Of a stretch of DNA of 34,261 nt, positions 32,496 to 34,261 are shown piece after piece (position 1 is the stretch's first letter; every line of letters begins with the position of its first letter). Where the stretch lies: positions 1 to 34,261 of the forward strand of contig JAGXAN010000013.1 in the NCBI GenBank assembly GCA_019075865.1. The letters are read 5' to 3'. The translations under genes and the position numbers were made by a program. The notes under the pieces are model-generated. The model was not told the origin of the DNA. It saw nothing but the letters and a program-made list of their open reading frames with translations, and made no database searches. Origin of the DNA: Hyphomicrobiales bacterium. GTDB taxonomy: Bacteria; Pseudomonadota; Alphaproteobacteria; Rhizobiales; Beijerinckiaceae.

Positions 32496-32978
32496 GTGGA
32501 TGGGGATGTTTTGGGTTTTGAGCGGCGGCGGCGCTGGAGCGAGGAGCGCAAGCGAGAGATCGTTCGGGCGAGCTTTGCACCCGGGGCTTTGGTCAAGGAT
32601 GTCGCCCGCCGCCATGATGTTGCGATCAGCCTCGTGTTTGCCTGGCGCAGGGCGGCCCGCCAAGCAGCATTAAAGGATGGCGCACCTTTTGGCTCTGGCC
32701 TGGGCGGCACGGGGGGCAGAACGAAGGCCACGGTGTCTTTCTTGCCCATACATATCCCGGCGGAAGATGCCGGCGTGCTTACCTCGCCTGAGTCAAATCC
32801 GTCCTCTGCGCCCGCCAGTTGCGCCGATCCTGCCATCGCGCTGACCCCGACGCCTCTCTCGCGATTGCCGGGGTGGATGGAGATCACGCTGAGCCATGGC
32901 CGCACGATCAAGGTCGATGCCAGCGTCGATGCAGATGCCTTGCGCCGGATTGTCGACGCTCTTGAGCTTTGCCAGTGA
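32496..32978 (+). CDS. tnpA: IS66 TnpA accessory protein (second element)
   Basis: About 160 residues from GTG 32496 (TTG 32493 is one codon upstream). The N-terminal RRRRWSEERKREIVRASF, then PGALVKDVARRHDVAISLVFAWRR, is the classic helix-turn-helix of IS66/IS3-type Orf1 proteins; a linker and the C-terminal LPGWMEITLSHGRTIKVD and DALRRIVDAL complete an IS66 TnpA. The Shine-Dalgarno AGGAGG lies in a hairpin. The remnant tnpB starts in its stop (GTGA). Probably expressed at most weakly and useless without tnpB and tnpC. Confidence 0.85.
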   Translation: MDGDVLGFERRRRWSEERKREIVRASFAPGALVKDVARRHDVAISLVFAWRRAARQAALKDGAPFGSGLGGTGGRTKATVSFLPIHIPAEDAGVLTSPESNPSSAPASCADPAIALTPTPLSRLPGWMEITLSHGRTIKVDASVDADALRRIVDALELCQ

Positions 32979-33040
32979 TCCCCATTCCCCCTGGCGCGCA
33001 GGTCTGGCTGGCCACCGGTCATACCGATACATGCGTTTAG
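32975..33040 (+). pseudogene. tnpB: IS66 tnpB, 5' fragment
   Basis: GTG 32975 gives VIPIPPGAQVWLATGHTD, the start of IS66 TnpB, then TCV and TAG. The conserved MRKGF that should follow is missing, so the gene and the remaining part of the element were deleted here. Confidence 0.8.
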
Positions 33041-33067
33041 AGCAACTTGTCATGCAAATTTGGGGCA

Positions 33068-33838
33068 TCATTCGTTAGGTGTCCGCGCGACGCATTTAAA
33101 AAATGTATAGCAAAAAACGCCACCCGCTGTTGCCGTCCGCTCCAATGCGGCGATTCCCCTGTCGAAGCGCTCCGCCGTCACTTTATTGGCGGCGAGCGCT
33201 TGCTCGCGAATGCCTTTGATCATTGCCGTGAAGGTCTTGCGTGTAAAGCCGTCGATCAACGCTGGACGGCTTCCATCGACATAAACCATCCGGGGCGAAA
33301 CGAGCGGGCTTGGAAAACCGGCTTCGACCAAGAGTGGGAACAGCCTTCTGCCAATGTTGGCGTCACCGCCGTTTTGCGCCTGCAACGCGACCTGACAGCG
33401 TATGGCTTCCCGGGCGTCGTCATCATCCGGATAAAACTGTGCTGAGCCGTGATCGCCTTCGATGACAGTCAAAGTCCCACCTGGTTTGATCAGTTTACGA
33501 AGGCGCGCGAGCGCCCCTACAGGATTACTCAAGTGCTCGAGGACAAAGCAGACGAATGCGTGGTCGTAGGTAGCGGCTGCGAGCGAGGGATCGAAAAGGT
33601 CCGCTTGCCGAAGCACGACATTTGTGATTTTGGCCCGCTTAACGGTCTGTCGTGCCCGCTCGATTGAGGTCTCGGATATGTCGATTGACTCGAAGCGCGC
33701 ATTGGGGCTGTTGATCGCGAGCGGAATAGTCTGCGCGCCGACCCCGCAGCCGACTTCGAGAACCACGCTTCCGTCCCCATAGCGTGTATCTGAATGCAAA
33801 AGATCGACGAGGCTCGTCGCCTGGTTCTGAAGCCGCAT
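33068..33838 (-). CDS. class I SAM-dependent methyltransferase, 5' end replaced by an IS21 end
   Basis: The native part encodes about 256 residues: LLHSDTRYGDGSVVLEVGCGVGAQT holds the glycine-rich SAM motif, FESIDISETSIERAR the acidic loop, VVLRQADLFD motif II and FVCFVLEHLSNPVGALARLR motif III, then PRMVYVDGSRPALIDGFTRKTF near the end. The frame continues upstream to ATG 33901 through IS21 terminal sequence; an ATG at 33836-33838 sits exactly on the junction. Family members usually have more N-terminal sequence before RLQNQAT, so the native start was lost. The SAM core is whole and the protein may still fold. The methyl acceptor is unknown. Confidence 0.75.
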   Translation of the reverse strand: MRLQNQATSLVDLLHSDTRYGDGSVVLEVGCGVGAQTIPLAINSPNARFESIDISETSIERARQTVKRAKITNVVLRQADLFDPSLAAATYDHAFVCFVLEHLSNPVGALARLRKLIKPGGTLTVIEGDHGSAQFYPDDDDAREAIRCQVALQAQNGGDANIGRRLFPLLVEAGFPSPLVSPRMVYVDGSRPALIDGFTRKTFTAMIKGIREQALAANKVTAERFDRGIAALERTATAGGVFCYTFFKCVARTPNE

Positions 33839-34261
33839 GTCAATCGGCAACCAAAAGGGACCCCCAATTTGCATTGAAAAAGGACCCCACCTTTTGGTCA
33901 TAGGGCAGCAGTGATAGGGCTCACCCCGGCGTAGCTGGTCGGGGTTGCGCAGTCGGGGTGAGCGCGGTTGGATTGGGGTTGATTTTTGGATTTGTCAGGC
34001 GCGGTTTTTGAAGCGCCAGCTTTCGTTGCCGGTTTCGACGATATCGCAGTGGTGCGTAAGCCGATCGAGCAATGCTGTTGTCATTTTGGCGTCGCCGAAG
34101 ACCGTGGGCCACTCGCCAAAAGTCAGGTTGGTGGTCAACAAAACAGAGGTTTGCTCATAGAGTTTGCTGATCAGGTGAAACAGCAACTGCCCGCCTGCCT
34201 GGGCGAAAGGCAGGTAGCCCAACTCATCAAGGATGACAAAGTCGAGACGGCCAAGATAGTC
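33838..34261 (-). mobile_element. IS21-type element, istB end, partial
   Basis: The end TGTCAATCGGCAACC at 33838 with tandem GGGACCCCC and AAGGACCCCA repeats is followed by the istB 3' end. The element continues to the right of the window. Orientation matches the IS21 end at 1-146 and the remnant at 21849, so three IS21-type ends lie in the same orientation. Confidence 0.8.
33995..34261 (-). CDS. istB: IstB helper ATPase of IS21, C-terminal part
   Basis: The last 88 residues of Ist[21 protein letters not shown] carries the Walker B DELGYLPF motif, followed by [22 protein letters not shown] (sensor I region), [20 protein letters not shown] and SWRFKNRA, the usual C-terminus. IstB is the AAA+ partner that directs IstA integration. 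The 5' part, including Walker A, lies outside the window. Confidence 0.93.
   Translation of the reverse strand, partial: DYLGRLDFVILDELGYLPFAQAGGQLLFHLISKLYEQTSVLLTTNLTFGEWPTVFGDAKMTTALLDRLTHHCDIVETGNESWRFKNRA

Larger units (their letters stand above)
32411..33030 (+). mobile_element. IS66-family element, truncated after the start of tnpB
   Basis: The left end GTAACGCTCCGCCGGAGGCC at 32411 is an IS66-type end (GTAA...). tnpA is complete and tnpB is cut off after about 16 codons at WLATGHTD, where the family would continue MRKGF. tnpC and the right end are missing. The genes differ clearly from those of the IS66 at 22108, so this is another IS66 species. Confidence 0.8.

Noticed and set aside
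1-34261. CRISPR arrays, tRNA or rRNA genes
   Set aside because: No regularly spaced repeats and no cloverleaf or rRNA core sequence seen on either strand.

Overview
The window looks like part of a large repABC-type plasmid (or a secondary replicon) from an alphaproteobacterium, most likely a sphingomonad. The main reasons are a complete repA-repB-repC replicon with a centromere-like palindrome and an antisense RNA between repB and repC, a plasmid-type ScpB/DUF1403 pair, and GC-rich coding regions broken up by IS5, IS6, IS21 and IS66 elements. The genus assignment is inference from overall look; no rRNA or tRNA is present to anchor it.

Layout. 1-1111: the end of an IS21-type element cuts a short-chain dehydrogenase pseudogene, which is divergent from an intact TetR-type regulator with a clear operator. 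1240-3118: a two-gene AbiL-like (AAA ATPase + RloB) defence operon with its own promoter and a strong hairpin terminator. 3127-6475: an IS and remnant zone holding a gene tail, a decayed IS5 transposase, an intact VapBC-type toxin-antitoxin pair, a stray 3' tail of a second scpB copy, and a decayed IS6 transposase. 6599-12155: a Cu(I)/Ag(I) CusBA-type RND efflux operon with a FixH/YtkA-like protein and a small Met/Cys-rich exported protein. 12308-17649: the plasmid-maintenance block with scpB and DUF1403, a large palindrome, a second Phd/VapC pair, a Fic protein with a damaged N-terminus, and a tyrosine recombinase. 17744-21830: parS-like site and repABC. 21849-24741: an IS21 remnant followed by a complete IS66 element. 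24873-32329: an alpha/beta hydrolase plus di-heme cytochrome c pair, convergent with a five-gene, tightly overlapping operon (GNAT-like acyltransferase with a membrane anchor, ThiF/E1-like enzyme, polytopic membrane protein, second GNAT, Acg-type nitroreductase). 32411-34261: a truncated IS66, a class I methyltransferase whose 5' end was replaced by an IS21 end, and the 3' part of istB.

How it works together. repABC replicates and partitions the replicon. ScpB/DUF1403, the recombinase and the palindrome are candidates for topology or multimer control, and the toxin-antitoxin pairs add post-segregational stability. Cargo is copper/silver resistance, phage defence, and an unassigned five-gene operon that appears to encode modification chemistry (adenylation, acyl transfer, flavin-dependent redox). 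That operon is the most promising undescribed system here. The palindrome next to ScpB/DUF1403/recombinase is the second.
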